A stretch of DNA of 64,000 nucleotides from Polaromonas sp. SP1 (GCF_003711205.1 NZ_CP031013.1:620001-684000); one strand, 5' to 3'. Numbered from the stretch's first letter, positions 27,150 to 36,921 are shown. The notes: generated from the sequence alone by a model not told the origin. Numbers and translations are program-made.

Positions 27150-27836
27150 TCAGCGAATGATGGCGATTCTGCTGTTCAGGCGCTTGACCAGATAGGACAG
27201 CCCGAAGCACATCACGAAATAAACCACGGCAGCCAGCAGGTAGGCCTCTTCAGGGCGGCCATAAATCTTGCCGGCGGTGCTGAAGCCCTTGAGCAGGTCG
27301 TACGCGCCGATGGCATAGACGAGCGACGTATCCTGGAACAGGATGATGGTCTGGGTCAGCAGGATGGGCACCATGTTGCGAAAAGCCTGCGGCAGGATGA
27401 TCAGCTTCATGTTCTGCGAGTAGGTCATGCCGAGCGCACGCCTTGCGTTGACCTGACCGCGCGAAATGGACTGGATGCCCGCGCGCATGATCTCGCTGAA
27501 GTAGGCCGCTTCAAAGGCCACGAAGGTGATGATGGCGGAGATCTCTGCGCGATAGTTGCTGCCGCCGGGGATCAGGCTGTAAAACGACGCCGGCACCAGC
27601 AGGAAGAACCACAGGATCACCATCACCAGTGGAATGGACCGCATGCCGTTGACGTAGAAAGTCGCGGGAATCGTCAGGATCTTTTTACCCGACAAGCGCA
27701 TGAGGGCCAGGATGGTGCCGAAAATAATACCGCCTATGGTGGCGATGATGGTGAGCTGTATGCTGAAGATAAAGCCCTTGATCACGAACTGGGAAATCAT
27801 CTCCCAGTTCAGGAAACTCATGTCGAGTCCAAGCAT
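27150..27836 (-). CDS. gltK: Glutamate/aspartate ABC transporter permease GltK
   Basis: Inner-membrane permease, 228 residues, with about five membrane segments and the EAA-type loop (SRGQVNARRALGMTYSQNMKLIILPQA). RSIPLVMVILWFF is typical of the HisMQ/GltJK group. It starts one base from the gltJ stop. Confidence 0.94.
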   Translation of the reverse strand: MLGLDMSFLNWEMISQFVIKGFIFSIQLTIIATIGGIIFGTILALMRLSGKKILTIPATFYVNGMRSIPLVMVILWFFLLVPASFYSLIPGGSNYRAEISAIITFVAFEAAYFSEIMRAGIQSISRGQVNARRALGMTYSQNMKLIILPQAFRNMVPILLTQTIILFQDTSLVYAIGAYDLLKGFSTAGKIYGRPEEAYLLAAVVYFVMCFGLSYLVKRLNSRIAIIR

Positions 27837-27837
27837 G

Positions 27838-28560
27838 TCAGTGTCCTCCGCCCGTTGAGCCGGCTACGACGAAGCCGGGGATCTGAACCTTCTTTTCAAC
27901 AAAGGCCATGACCCGGTTGACCGCGAAGGCAGACACTGCATAAAGAGCCGTCACGGCCAGGTAAATTTCAATGCCGCGCGAGGTTTCTTCCTGCGCCTGC
28001 ATTGCAAACATGGTGAGCTCGGCGATCGACACCGCAAAAGCGACCGAGGAATTCTTCAAAAGATTCATCGACTCACTGGTGAGTGGCGGAATGATGATGC
28101 GAAATGCCATCGGCAAGATCACATAGCGATAAGTCTGCAGGGTGGTAAAGCCCATGGCCATACCGGCGTAGCGCTGACCGCGGGGCAACGCCTGTACACC
28201 GGCCCTGACTTGCTCGGCAATACGCGCCGAGGTGAAAAATCCGAGCGCAAACACGACCAGCACGAAGCTGGGCAGGTCTTTCATCGCCGGGAAAATCTTG
28301 GGAACCACAAAGTACCAGATGAAAATCTGGACCAGCAAGGGAACATTGCGGAACAGCTCGACCCAGGCATTGGCGAAACGCACCAGCCACGGGCTATTGG
28401 GCAAAGTGCGCAGCGTGCCGATGAGCGCGCCGCACAGCATGGCGATCACCCATGAGGCGCCGGCAACGGACAGCGTCCAGCCCCACGCGTCAAACATCCA
28501 CTGCAAGTAGGTGCGACCGCTACCGTCATCATTTAAAAATACCTGCCAATCCCAAGTCAT
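27838..28560 (-). CDS. gltJ: Glutamate/aspartate ABC transporter permease GltJ
   Basis: Second permease, 240 residues, with the characteristic FRNVPLLVQIFIWYFVVPK segment and an EAA loop (LPRGQRYAGMAMGFTTLQTY). I choose ATG at 28560 because GGAG is then 5 bases upstream; the adjacent GTG at 28563 would be too close. Confidence 0.94.
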   Translation of the reverse strand: MTWDWQVFLNDDGSGRTYLQWMFDAWGWTLSVAGASWVIAMLCGALIGTLRTLPNSPWLVRFANAWVELFRNVPLLVQIFIWYFVVPKIFPAMKDLPSFVLVVFALGFFTSARIAEQVRAGVQALPRGQRYAGMAMGFTTLQTYRYVILPMAFRIIIPPLTSESMNLLKNSSVAFAVSIAELTMFAMQAQEETSRGIEIYLAVTALYAVSAFAVNRVMAFVEKKVQIPGFVVAGSTGGGH

Positions 28561-28613
28561 CACGGCTCCAGCAAATGGTTGTTATCTTGTTGTCCCATGC
28601 CACGGTAAACGAG

Positions 28614-28647
28614 AAACCCCGCCAGAGCAAGGCGACCGGCGGGGTTT
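28614..28647 (-). terminator. Intercistronic hairpin between gltI and gltJ
   Basis: AAACCCCGCC and GGCGGGGTTT form a 10-bp stem around a 14-nt loop, with T residues after the stem on the minus strand. Located between the binding-protein gene and the permease genes, it probably attenuates read-through and stabilises the gltI transcript. Confidence 0.75.
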
Positions 28648-28667
28648 GTCAATTTACCTGACCCGAA

Positions 28668-29558
28668 TTACTTCTGGACGTACTCTTCCATTGGCTTGTC
28701 GTTCGGGTTGTCCCACGCAGCTTTGGTGCTGGCGCTCAGGGCCAGGCCGACCTTGGTGTTCTTCGGAGGAATCGGCGACAGGAACCACTTGGTCCAGAGC
28801 TTGTTCATCTCGCCGGACTTGATCATGCCCTTGACCGTGTCATCGGCCAGGCGCTTGAGCAGCGGGTCGTCCTTGCGGATCATGATGGCGATGGGTTCCA
28901 CGCTCAGCACTTCACCGACGATCTTGAAGTCCGAAGGCTTCTTGGCGGTGGCGATGTTGCCGGCCAGGATGGAGCCGTCCATCACGAACGCATCAGCGCG
29001 GCCGGACTCGAGCAGCAGGAAGCTGTCGGAATGGTCCTTGCCGAAGATTTCCTTGAACTCGACGCCCGTGGCGCGCTTGTTCTTGCGCAGCGTCTGCACG
29101 GACGTGGTACCCGTGGTGGTCGCAACGGTCTTGCCATTGAGCTGGGCCACGGAGGTGATGCCGGAGTTCGCCTTGACCGCAATACGCACTTCTTCGACGA
29201 AAGTGGTCACCACGAAAGCCACGTCTTTTTGACGGGTCGCATTGTTGGTGGTGGAGCCGCACTCGATATCAACCGTGCCGTTTTGCACGAGGGGAATACG
29301 GTTTTGCGAAGTCACTGGCTGGTACTTGACTTCCAGCTTGCGCTCGGCGGCCTTTTCGAGGCCGGCCAGGATGCGCTGGCAGATTTCAACGTGGTAGCCG
29401 GTGTATTTGCCGTCACCCAGGGTGTAGGACAGCGCACCGGACGAGTCGCGAACGCCCATGGTGACAACGCCGGAAGCCTTGACTTTGGAAAGGGTATCGG
29501 CAAATGCACCGCCGGTGGCGAGCAAAGCGATGGACAGAGCGACAAGCTTGAGTTTCAT
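28668..29558 (-). CDS. gltI: Glutamate/aspartate ABC transporter substrate-binding protein
   Basis: Periplasmic binding protein, 296 residues, with a Sec signal peptide cleaved after about residue 20 (LLATGGAFA/D). Mature domain has the family 3 features GVRDSSGALSYTLGDGKYTGY, IECGSTTNNATRQKDVAF and the DAFVMDGSILAG region. GGAG lies 4 bases before the ATG. Head gene of the transporter operon. Confidence 0.95.
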   Translation of the reverse strand: MKLKLVALSIALLATGGAFADTLSKVKASGVVTMGVRDSSGALSYTLGDGKYTGYHVEICQRILAGLEKAAERKLEVKYQPVTSQNRIPLVQNGTVDIECGSTTNNATRQKDVAFVVTTFVEEVRIAVKANSGITSVAQLNGKTVATTTGTTSVQTLRKNKRATGVEFKEIFGKDHSDSFLLLESGRADAFVMDGSILAGNIATAKKPSDFKIVGEVLSVEPIAIMIRKDDPLLKRLADDTVKGMIKSGEMNKLWTKWFLSPIPPKNTKVGLALSASTKAAWDNPNDKPMEEYVQK

Positions 29559-29809
29559 GGGATCTCCTGTAATGAATGAAACGGTTAGCAAACTATTCTA
29601 GAGAGATGGTACCCGGGCTACGCCTAGGTTTACCCGGCCTCTAAAACGGGGAAAGTGGACTGCAGGTGGCTGTGTGAAACGATATTGGGGAGTGTTTTGA
29701 GTGAAACCCGATGCGGCAACGGCTGTTTCCAGGGTTTTCCAAAATGGTGCACACATAAAAGTCCGAGACTATACGGCAGATGTAAGCAGTCTTTATGCCA
29801 GCGGGGTGA

Positions 29810-31270
29810 TCAGACGACCAGCCGCAAGGGCTGCGTCAGCTTGTCGGGCACCAGCAGCGCCTCGACCTCAGCCTGCGTCATGATGCCCAGCGACTCGGCA
29901 ATCTCGGCAATCGGTGCACCGGTGGCGATGGCGGTCTTGGCAATCAGCGCCGCTTTTTCGTAGCCGATGATGGGGTTGAGCGCGGTCACCAGCGTGACCG
30001 ATTCGCGCACCCGCCTGGCCAGCAGTTCGCGGTTGGCCTCAATGCCTGAAACACAGTTGGCCTGTAGCGTGAGGCAGGCCTGGCTCAAGTGCTCAATACT
30101 CTTGAAAAGGCTCCAGCCCATGATGGGTTCGAAGGCATTGAGCTGCAGTTGCCCCGCTTCGGACGCCATGGTGACGGTCATGTCATTGCCGATCACTTCA
30201 AAAGCGACCTGGTTCATCACCTCGGGAATCACCGGGTTCACCTTGCCGGGCATGATGGAGGAACCGGCCTGGCGCGGCGGCAGCCGGATGTCGCCAAAGC
30301 CGGCTTGCGGGCCGCTGGACAGCAGGCGAAGGTCGTTACAAATCTTGCTGAGCTTGGTGGCCACGCGCTTGAGCACGCCGGAAAGCTGCACAAATGCGCC
30401 GGTGTCCTGTGTGGCTTCGATCAGGTTGACGGCTTTTTCAACCGGAATGCCGCTTTCCTCCGCCAGGTATCGGCAGGCCATGTCGGCGTAGTCGGCCGGG
30501 GCATTGATGCCGGTGCCGATGGCCGTGGCGCCCAGGTTGATTTCCTGGATCAGCGCGCGCGCTTCCCGCAAGCGGGCTTCGTCCTCGCCGATCATGACGG
30601 CGTAGGTCATGAATTCCTGGCCCAGGGTCATGGGGACGGCGTCCTGCAGCTGGGTGCGGCCGATTTTCAGGATGTCCTTGAACTCGTGCGCCTTGGCTTC
30701 AAAGCCGGTGCGCAGGATGGCTATGGACGCCAGCAGGCGCTCGATGGCAAACCACAGGGCAATGCGCACGGCCGTGGGATAGACATCGTTGGTGCTTTGC
30801 GAGGCGTTGACGTGGTCGTTGGGATGCAATGCGTCGTAGCGGCCTTTTTCAAGGCCCATTTTTTCCAGTGCGAGGTTGGCGATGACCTCATTGGCATTCA
30901 TATTGGTGGACGTACCGGCGCCGCCCTGGATCACGTCAACCACAAATTCGGCGTGATGCTTGCCGGCAATCAGGTCGTCGCAAGCCGCCATGATGACGGC
31001 GGCGCGTTTGGCGTCCAGTGCGCCCAGTTGCTGGTTGGTGCGGGCGGCGGCCTTCTTGACGAAGCCCAGCGCGCGAATCAGGTCGGGCATGGCCGAGATG
31101 CGGGTGCCGGAGATGGGGAAGTTTTCGACCGCGCGCGCCGTATGCACACCCCAATAGGCCGCTGAAGGAATCTGCTTTTCACCGAGAAAGTCGTGCTCGG
31201 TGCGGGTCCCCGCCGCTGGTTTGGAGGCGAGTGCGTTGGGAGCGGGGGATGAATCAGGGAGCACAGGCAA
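29810..31270 (-). CDS. aspA: Aspartate ammonia-lyase
   Basis: Deaminates L-aspartate to fumarate and ammonia. The 486-residue product carries the superfamily signature SSIMPGKVNP, GAGTSTNMNANEVI, HPNDHVNASQSTNDVYPTA and GRTQLQDAVPMTLGQEF, all typical of aspartase/fumarase. Its position next to a glutamate/aspartate importer supports aspartase over fumarase. The start is uncertain: the frame opens at TTG (31270) with a GTG two codons later, and no ATG precedes the conserved TEHDFLGEKQIPS. Confidence 0.92.
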   Translation of the reverse strand: MPVLPDSSPAPNALASKPAAGTRTEHDFLGEKQIPSAAYWGVHTARAVENFPISGTRISAMPDLIRALGFVKKAAARTNQQLGALDAKRAAVIMAACDDLIAGKHHAEFVVDVIQGGAGTSTNMNANEVIANLALEKMGLEKGRYDALHPNDHVNASQSTNDVYPTAVRIALWFAIERLLASIAILRTGFEAKAHEFKDILKIGRTQLQDAVPMTLGQEFMTYAVMIGEDEARLREARALIQEINLGATAIGTGINAPADYADMACRYLAEESGIPVEKAVNLIEATQDTGAFVQLSGVLKRVATKLSKICNDLRLLSSGPQAGFGDIRLPPRQAGSSIMPGKVNPVIPEVMNQVAFEVIGNDMTVTMASEAGQLQLNAFEPIMGWSLFKSIEHLSQACLTLQANCVSGIEANRELLARRVRESVTLVTALNPIIGYEKAALIAKTAIATGAPIAEIAESLGIMTQAEVEALLVPDKLTQPLRLVV

Positions 31271-31452
31271 CCATCAGGATTGGAATGTGACGAACTGTAT
31301 GTTTGCGGGTCCGAAAACACCAATGCTGATTCATCGATCTTCTATGCATTTTTCTTATAACCACTTAGGGTAACTACTAGTCGCCCTTTGGCAGCCCTCT
31401 GGCCAGTCGTACAGGGACCCGCCCCGGTCGCCCGCATTTAAGCCGGCATCGC

Positions 31453-32415
31453 CTACCGCGTACTGCCCAGCAGGTGGGTGCGTGCGCCGGTTTTGTCCTT
31501 GCTGTCGGCCTGGGCCTGCAGGTAAGACCACAGGGCCTGGGCGTGGCTCTTGGGGGACTCCTTGGAGGTAGGCCGCTCGCGGTACACGCGCACGTCCATG
31601 GTCATCTCCAGGTTGCCGCCGGCGCTGACGAGTTTTTTGGCCCGCAGTTCCTTCTTCACGGCACTCAAGGGCAAAAACGCGATGCCGTGGCCTTCCAGCG
31701 CCATCGCCTTGAGGCCCTCGGCCATATCGGTCTCATAAACGCGGTCCAGGTGAATCGCCGTGGCGGACTGCTTGAGAAGCATGTCCACCATGCGGCCCAG
31801 GTAAGCACCGGGCGCATAACCCAGGTAAGGCAGGAGCTGGCCTGCCCGCCCCGGCAGCATGTACTCGGGCTCGCCTGCCGCATTGGCCCGCACAAACGGC
31901 GCCAATATCTCCTGGCCCAGCGACACCATTTCATAGCGGTCCGGATCCAGCTGGAAAGGCTGGGACTCATGGTAGTAAGCGATCAGCAGGTCGCAGCTGC
32001 CTTCGACCAGCCGCAACACCGCGTCGTGCACATTGAGCGCAATCAATCGGCTTTTGATGGGGCCGAACTTCTCGCGCAGGCTGCTGACCCAGGCCGGGAA
32101 AAAGGTAAACGCCAGCGTGTGCGGGACCGCAAATTCAATGACATCCTGCCCGGCCGAGGTATGGCCGCGCAGCATCGCCCGGGTGGACTGCAGGCCTTGC
32201 AGCATTTCAAGCGACTGGCTGTAGAGCGTCTCGCCGGCCGGCGTGAGGCGGGTGGGATAGGAGCTGCGGTCGACCAGGTCGGTGCCGGCCCAGGCTTCCA
32301 GCGCCTGGATGCGCCTTGAAAACGCGGGCTGGGTGACATGACGCAGTTGGGCGGAGCGGCTGAAACTGCGGGTTTCAGCCAGGCTCACGAAATCTTCCAG
32401 CCATTTGGTTTCCAT
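31453..32415 (-). CDS. LysR family transcriptional regulator
   Basis: A 320-residue regulator with an N-terminal winged helix (METKWLEDFVSLAETRSFSRSAQLRHVTQPAFSRRIQALE) and a C-terminal LysR substrate-binding domain. It lies upstream of aspA on the same strand, so control of aspA or of the glt operon is possible but not shown. ATG at 32415 gives the standard N-terminus. Confidence 0.92.
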   Translation of the reverse strand: METKWLEDFVSLAETRSFSRSAQLRHVTQPAFSRRIQALEAWAGTDLVDRSSYPTRLTPAGETLYSQSLEMLQGLQSTRAMLRGHTSAGQDVIEFAVPHTLAFTFFPAWVSSLREKFGPIKSRLIALNVHDAVLRLVEGSCDLLIAYYHESQPFQLDPDRYEMVSLGQEILAPFVRANAAGEPEYMLPGRAGQLLPYLGYAPGAYLGRMVDMLLKQSATAIHLDRVYETDMAEGLKAMALEGHGIAFLPLSAVKKELRAKKLVSAGGNLEMTMDVRVYRERPTSKESPKSHAQALWSYLQAQADSKDKTGARTHLLGSTR

Positions 32416-32660
32416 GGAGCCGATTATGCAAGTCGCTGTAGTAATTCGATGTACGGGGATTCCATAGCCAGTGGTGGTGCGCGGCACCGGCCGAGCTCTT
32501 GCCGGCAGGGCTTGCGAAACCGGCCGCTTCCCTCTCAAACAGTCCCTGAATCCATCACCCCAAGCGCTGAAATGCGCACCACTATTCGCGTCTTCAAGAA
32601 ATTACAGATTCCCTACCCATGTAAATAAAAAAACCGGCGCCCTGTCTCCCGCGAAAACCA

Positions 32661-34523
32661 TCAATCCTCGGCGGAACTCTGCTGCAGCGCCCACATGCGC
32701 GCATACGCGCCTTCCATCGCCAGCAGCTGGGGATGCGTGCCGCGCTCCACGATGCGCCCGGCGTCCATCACCAGAATCTCGTGCGCATCGACCACGGTGG
32801 AGAGCCGGTGGGCAATCACCAGCGTGGTCTTGTTTTGCGCGGCGGCGCGCAGCTCGGTCTGTATCGCGCGCTCATTGGCCGAGTCCAGCGCCGAAGTGGC
32901 CTCGTCAAAAATCACCACGGGCGGGTTTTTCAGCAGGGTGCGCGCAATCGCCACACGCTGCTTCTCCCCGCCCGAGAGCTTCAGGCCGCGCTCGCCCACC
33001 ATGGTCTGGTAGCCGGCAGGCGTCGAGACGATGAAGCTGTGGATGCGTGCCGAGCGCGCGGCCTCTTCGACCTCGGCATGCGTGGCGCCCGGCTTGCCAT
33101 AGGCAATGTTGTATTCCACCGTGTCGTTAAAGAGCACGGTGTCTTGCGGCACGATGCCGATCGACTGGCGCACGCTCGATTGCGTCACCTGTTTGATGTC
33201 CTGCCCCGCGATGGTGATGCGCCCGCCTTCAGCGTGGTTGCTCACGTCGTAAAAACGGTAGAGCAGGCGCGCCAGCGTGGACTTGCCCGCGCCCGAAGAA
33301 CCCACCACCGCCACCGTCTTGCCCGGCGGGATTTCAAAACTCACGTTGTGCAGGATGGGCCGCGCCGGGTCGTAGGCAAAGTTGACGTTCTCAAAGCGCA
33401 CCTCCGGTGAATCGCCGATGACGATAGGCTGCGCGCCCGGCTCGTCGGCAATCTCACGCTCTTTTTCCATCAGCGTGAACATCTTTTCCAGGTCAGTCAG
33501 GCTCTGCTTGATCTCGCGGTAGATCACGCCGAGGAAACCCAGCGGGATGTAGAGCTGGATCATGAAGGCGTTGACCATCACCAGGTCGCCCAGCGTCATG
33601 TGGCCGGCGACCACGCCCTGCGTGGCGCGCCACAGCATGGCCACCAGCGCAATCGCAATGATGAGCTGCTGGCCGGTGTTGAGCAGGCTCAGCGTGTTCT
33701 GGCTCTTGATGGCGGCGCGCCGGTAGCGCAGCAGGTTTTCGTCGTACCGGGCGGCTTCGAACTCTTCGTTGTTGAAGTACTTGACGGTCTCGTAGTTCAG
33801 CAGCGAGTCGATCGCGCGGCTGTGGGCCGACGAGTCCAGCTCGTTCATGGCTTTGCGGAATTGCGTACGCCATTCCGTCACCGTGACGGTGAAGAAGATA
33901 TAAAACACCAGCGCGATGCCGGTGATGCCGGCAAACCAGACATCAAACTTCACCGCCAGCAGCGTGAGCACCAGCGTCACTTCGATGAGTGTCGGGATGA
34001 TGCTGTAGAGCGAATACGAAATCAGCGAATGCACGCCGCGCGTGCCGCGCTCGATGTCGCGCGTCATGCCGCCGGTTTGCCGCTCCAGGTGAAAGCGCAG
34101 GCTGAGCGCATGCAGGTGGCGAAACACCTCCAGCGAAATCCGCCGCGCCGCACCTTCGGTGGCCTTGGCAAACACCAGCTCGCGCAGTTCGGCGAACAGC
34201 GTAGTGGACAGGCGCAGCAGGCCGTAGCCGAGCAGCAGCGCCACCGGCACCACCAGCACCGCCTGCGTGTCGCCCGCCTTGATGTTCATGGCGTCGACCA
34301 GGTTCTTCAGCAGGAGCGGCACGCCCACATTGGCCATCTTGGCGCCGACCATGAAGCCCAGGGCCGCGACCACACGCCATTTGTACTCCCACAGGTAGGG
34401 AAAGAGGCGTTTGAGCGTGGCAAAGTCCGAGCGCTGCAGCGCCGGCGCCTTGCCGGCACCCGGTACGGTTGCGGCCGCAGGAACGGCAAGGGAAGAATCG
34501 GCAGCGGAAGCTCGGGAGCGCAT
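32661..34523 (-). CDS. ABC transporter, ATM1-type half-exporter
   Basis: A 620-residue half-transporter with an N-terminal six-helix membrane domain (about 45-330) and a C-terminal nucleotide-binding domain: Walker A GSSGAGKST, signature LSGGEKQR, Walker B VVIFDEATSALD and H-loop IAHRLST. The segments LNYETVKYFNNEEFEA and FRHLHALSLRFHLERQTG are characteristic of the mitochondrial ATM1/bacterial heavy-metal or glutathione-conjugate exporters. ATG at 34523 is preferred over a TTG three codons earlier. Confidence 0.93.
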   Translation of the reverse strand: MRSRASAADSSLAVPAAATVPGAGKAPALQRSDFATLKRLFPYLWEYKWRVVAALGFMVGAKMANVGVPLLLKNLVDAMNIKAGDTQAVLVVPVALLLGYGLLRLSTTLFAELRELVFAKATEGAARRISLEVFRHLHALSLRFHLERQTGGMTRDIERGTRGVHSLISYSLYSIIPTLIEVTLVLTLLAVKFDVWFAGITGIALVFYIFFTVTVTEWRTQFRKAMNELDSSAHSRAIDSLLNYETVKYFNNEEFEAARYDENLLRYRRAAIKSQNTLSLLNTGQQLIIAIALVAMLWRATQGVVAGHMTLGDLVMVNAFMIQLYIPLGFLGVIYREIKQSLTDLEKMFTLMEKEREIADEPGAQPIVIGDSPEVRFENVNFAYDPARPILHNVSFEIPPGKTVAVVGSSGAGKSTLARLLYRFYDVSNHAEGGRITIAGQDIKQVTQSSVRQSIGIVPQDTVLFNDTVEYNIAYGKPGATHAEVEEAARSARIHSFIVSTPAGYQTMVGERGLKLSGGEKQRVAIARTLLKNPPVVIFDEATSALDSANERAIQTELRAAAQNKTTLVIAHRLSTVVDAHEILVMDAGRIVERGTHPQLLAMEGAYARMWALQQSSAED

Positions 34524-34579
34524 GAGGGACAATCGTGGAGTTGTTGTAATAACTTACTTTTTGACTTCAGATTGTGCCT

Positions 34580-35017
34580 ATGTCTACCGAATCAAGCGCC
34601 CATACGGACATTCACGCCGACGACGCCCTGAACGTCCAGTTGCCCACCGACAAGGAGCTGGTGCTCAAGGTCATCCCCATGCCGGCCGACTGCAACGCCA
34701 ACGGCGACATCTTCGGCGGCTGGGTCATGGCGCAGGTCGACCTGGCCGGCTCCGTGGTGCCGGCCCGCCATGTCGACGGGCGGCTGGCCACCGTGGCCGT
34801 CAACCAGTTCATCTTCAAGCAGCCGGTGCGCGTCGGCGACATCCTCTCGTTTTTCTCCAGCCTCACGCGCATCGGCACCACGTCGATCACGGTGCAGGTC
34901 GAGGTGTATGCCGAACGCTTTCGCGCGCAGGGCCGCTACATCAAGGTCACGGAAGCCAGCCTGACCTATGTGGCGATCGACGATTTCGGCAAGCCGCGCA
35001 AGATTGCCAAAGACTAA
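34580..35017 (+). CDS. Acyl-CoA thioesterase, YciA type
   Basis: A 145-residue hotdog-fold thioesterase with the YciA/ACOT signature NANGDIFGGWVMAQVDLAG and VRVGDILSFFSSLTRIG. Hydrolyses short- to medium-chain acyl-CoAs. ATG at 34580. It is divergent from the ATM1-type gene across a 56-bp spacer. Confidence 0.91.
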   Translation: MSTESSAHTDIHADDALNVQLPTDKELVLKVIPMPADCNANGDIFGGWVMAQVDLAGSVVPARHVDGRLATVAVNQFIFKQPVRVGDILSFFSSLTRIGTTSITVQVEVYAERFRAQGRYIKVTEASLTYVAIDDFGKPRKIAKD

Positions 35018-35033
35018 GGTTTCCGGCTGAATT

Positions 35034-35088
35034 GCTATCAATTTAATAGCTTATTGCCCAAGTACTACATGGGCTAGAGCCCGATTTC
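35034..35088 (+). repeat. Palindromic dispersed element, copy 6 (intergenic)
   Basis: GCTATCAATTTAATAGC head and ATGGGCTAGAGCCCGATTT tail, 17 bases after the thioesterase stop, between convergent genes. Confidence 0.8.
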
Positions 35089-35090
35089 GT

Positions 35091-35459
35091 TCAATCCGGC
35101 CACCACCCCACGCGCGGCGCGGCGACGGCTTCGGCGAGTTCTTCAGGGCTCACCTCTATTTCCATGCGCAGCAGGGCCGCCGCCATGGCCTTGCCCAGGT
35201 TGTCCATGCGCAGGTTGCGCGCGCCGCCGCCTTGCAGCGCGCCCTTCAGCACCAGCTTGAGCGCCAGGATGTTCGGCAAGCGCCAGCACACCACATCGCC
35301 GGGAAGCCACGGCGCGAAGTGCGCCTGCACGCGTTCGGCCGTCACCTCGCGCTCCAGCAGCCGGTAGCCGGCTTCGTTCCAGGCAAAGAGGCCAAAGTCC
35401 ACCCAGTCGGCCTTGTCGCCGCTGCGCGCATGCGCGAGTTTCACCAGTGGCACTTTCAT
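35091..35459 (-). CDS. AtuA-associated small protein (AtuA-like C-terminal domain)
   Basis: A 122-residue protein that corresponds to the small domain found at the C-terminus of longer AtuA/DUF1446 proteins, here as a separate gene. It starts VKLAHARSGDKADWVDFGLFAWN, typical of this domain. It overlaps the AtuA-family gene by 4 bases (ATGA) and should form one functional unit with it. Confidence 0.82.
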   Translation of the reverse strand: MKVPLVKLAHARSGDKADWVDFGLFAWNEAGYRLLEREVTAERVQAHFAPWLPGDVVCWRLPNILALKLVLKGALQGGGARNLRMDNLGKAMAAALLRMEIEVSPEELAEAVAAPRVGWWPD

Positions 35460-36841
35460 GATTGCAGCACCTCCACACGCAGCGCCGCTTCGACAGCGCC
35501 GCGATCCATCAGCGCAGGCCAGATGCCCAGCAGCTCACTGCTGTTGTTCAGCCCGTGAAAGCCGCATGTGTAGGCCGGCCCGCTCAAGGCCATCCATGGG
35601 AACAGGCGGCCAAAGCCGTCGGCCACGGCCTTGTCCCGCGTCCGGACCACCAGCCGCACCCAGACCTCGTTGAGCTCCGCCAGCACTTCGGGTGCGGGGA
35701 GCGGCGCGAGCGGGCCGTGCGCGGAGTTAAGCCCCGGGAACTCCACAAACAGCTCGTCATGCGCCATGCGTTTATCGGCCAGTTGCGCCTTCACCATCTC
35801 CACCGCTGCCAGCGCCTTGTCATGCGCGTCGGGCCAGCTAAAGCCCCAGGTGACTTCGGCCTTGTAGCCGTCACGGAACCCGCCCACCACTTTAAGCTGC
35901 GCGGGCCGCGCGTGGCCGCGCACGCCCGTCATGCGCACAGCATCGTGGCCCAGGTCCTCCAGCCGCACGGCCGACAAATCCATCACCACATCGGGCGAGG
36001 CATAGTGCGCCGGGTCATGCACTTCATACAGCAGCTGCTGGCGCACGGTGTCGAAGTTGACGCGCCCGCCCGTGCCCGGCGCCTTGGTGATCAGCGCACT
36101 GCCGTCCTCGCTGACCTCGGCAATCGGGTAGCCGATGTGCGCCAGGTCAGGGATCGCCTTCCACGCCTGCTGGCTGCCGAAGTTGCCGCCGCTGCCCTGG
36201 CCCGAGCATTCGAGCAAATGCCCTACCGCCAGGCCTTGCGCAAGCCGGTCCAGTTCGGTGGATGTTTTGGCGTCTTCCAGTTTCCAGTTGAATTCATGCA
36301 CCAGCGGCGCAAGGAACAGCGCCGCATCGGCCACGCGCCCGGTGACGACGATGTCCGCGTCCTGCTGCAGCGCCGACACGATAGGCCGCGCACCCACGTA
36401 AGCATTGGCAAACACCATGCGCTCGCGCACGGACTCAAAAGCCTGGCCATTAAACATATGCGGCGGCGCAATGGCCCCAAGCTGCGGCAACACGTCGTCA
36501 CCCGTGACCACCGCGATGCGCGCCTTCCAGCCTTTCGCCGCAAACGCCGCGCGCAATGCGGCACCTGCACCGGCGGGATTGAGCCCGCCCGCGTTGCAAA
36601 TGAACTTGACACTGAGCGCCTGCATCAACGGCCACAGCTTCATCAACATGGGGACCACGTCGCGCGCATAACCGAGCGAGGGGTCACGCTGCCGGTCCTT
36701 CTGCAGAATGGCCAGCGTCAACTCGGCGAGATGGTCGCTTGCGATGTAGTGCACACCACCGCGCTCAATGCTTGCGGCCACGGGCTCCCACGCGTCACCG
36801 TAGAAACCCAGGCCCGCACCGATACGAACATTTCCTTGCAT
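35456..36841 (-). CDS. Acyclic terpene utilization AtuA family protein (DUF1446)
   Basis: A 461-residue DUF1446 protein, opening VRIGAGLGFYGDAWEPVAASIERG and holding GRVADAALFLAPLVHEF and GGNFGSQQAWKAIPDL, all family motifs. In Pseudomonas aeruginosa AtuA is encoded with enzymes for citronellol/geraniol breakdown, though its reaction is unknown. Here it diverges from livH and is 18 kb from the carboxylase cluster that would contain its usual partners. Confidence 0.89.
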   Translation of the reverse strand: MQGNVRIGAGLGFYGDAWEPVAASIERGGVHYIASDHLAELTLAILQKDRQRDPSLGYARDVVPMLMKLWPLMQALSVKFICNAGGLNPAGAGAALRAAFAAKGWKARIAVVTGDDVLPQLGAIAPPHMFNGQAFESVRERMVFANAYVGARPIVSALQQDADIVVTGRVADAALFLAPLVHEFNWKLEDAKTSTELDRLAQGLAVGHLLECSGQGSGGNFGSQQAWKAIPDLAHIGYPIAEVSEDGSALITKAPGTGGRVNFDTVRQQLLYEVHDPAHYASPDVVMDLSAVRLEDLGHDAVRMTGVRGHARPAQLKVVGGFRDGYKAEVTWGFSWPDAHDKALAAVEMVKAQLADKRMAHDELFVEFPGLNSAHGPLAPLPAPEVLAELNEVWVRLVVRTRDKAVADGFGRLFPWMALSGPAYTCGFHGLNNSSELLGIWPALMDRGAVEAALRVEVLQS

Positions 36842-36892
36842 CTAGGGATTACGCTTGATCGCGTATGCGACACGTATTCGGAACAACCCCTA

Positions 36893-36921
36893 GCGACAGA
36901 CCTGTAGGTGACAGCTATAAC
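36893..36921 (+). promoter_or_regulatory. Candidate livH promoter
   Basis: GCGACA and TATAAC are separated by 17 bp, ending 28 bases before the livH start, within the 108-bp spacer shared with the divergent AtuA gene. The -10 is good and the -35 partial. Confidence 0.35.

Noticed and set aside
29738-29754. NtrC site upstream of gltI
   Set aside because: One half (TGGTGCA) fits but the other half is poor, so nitrogen control is not supported.
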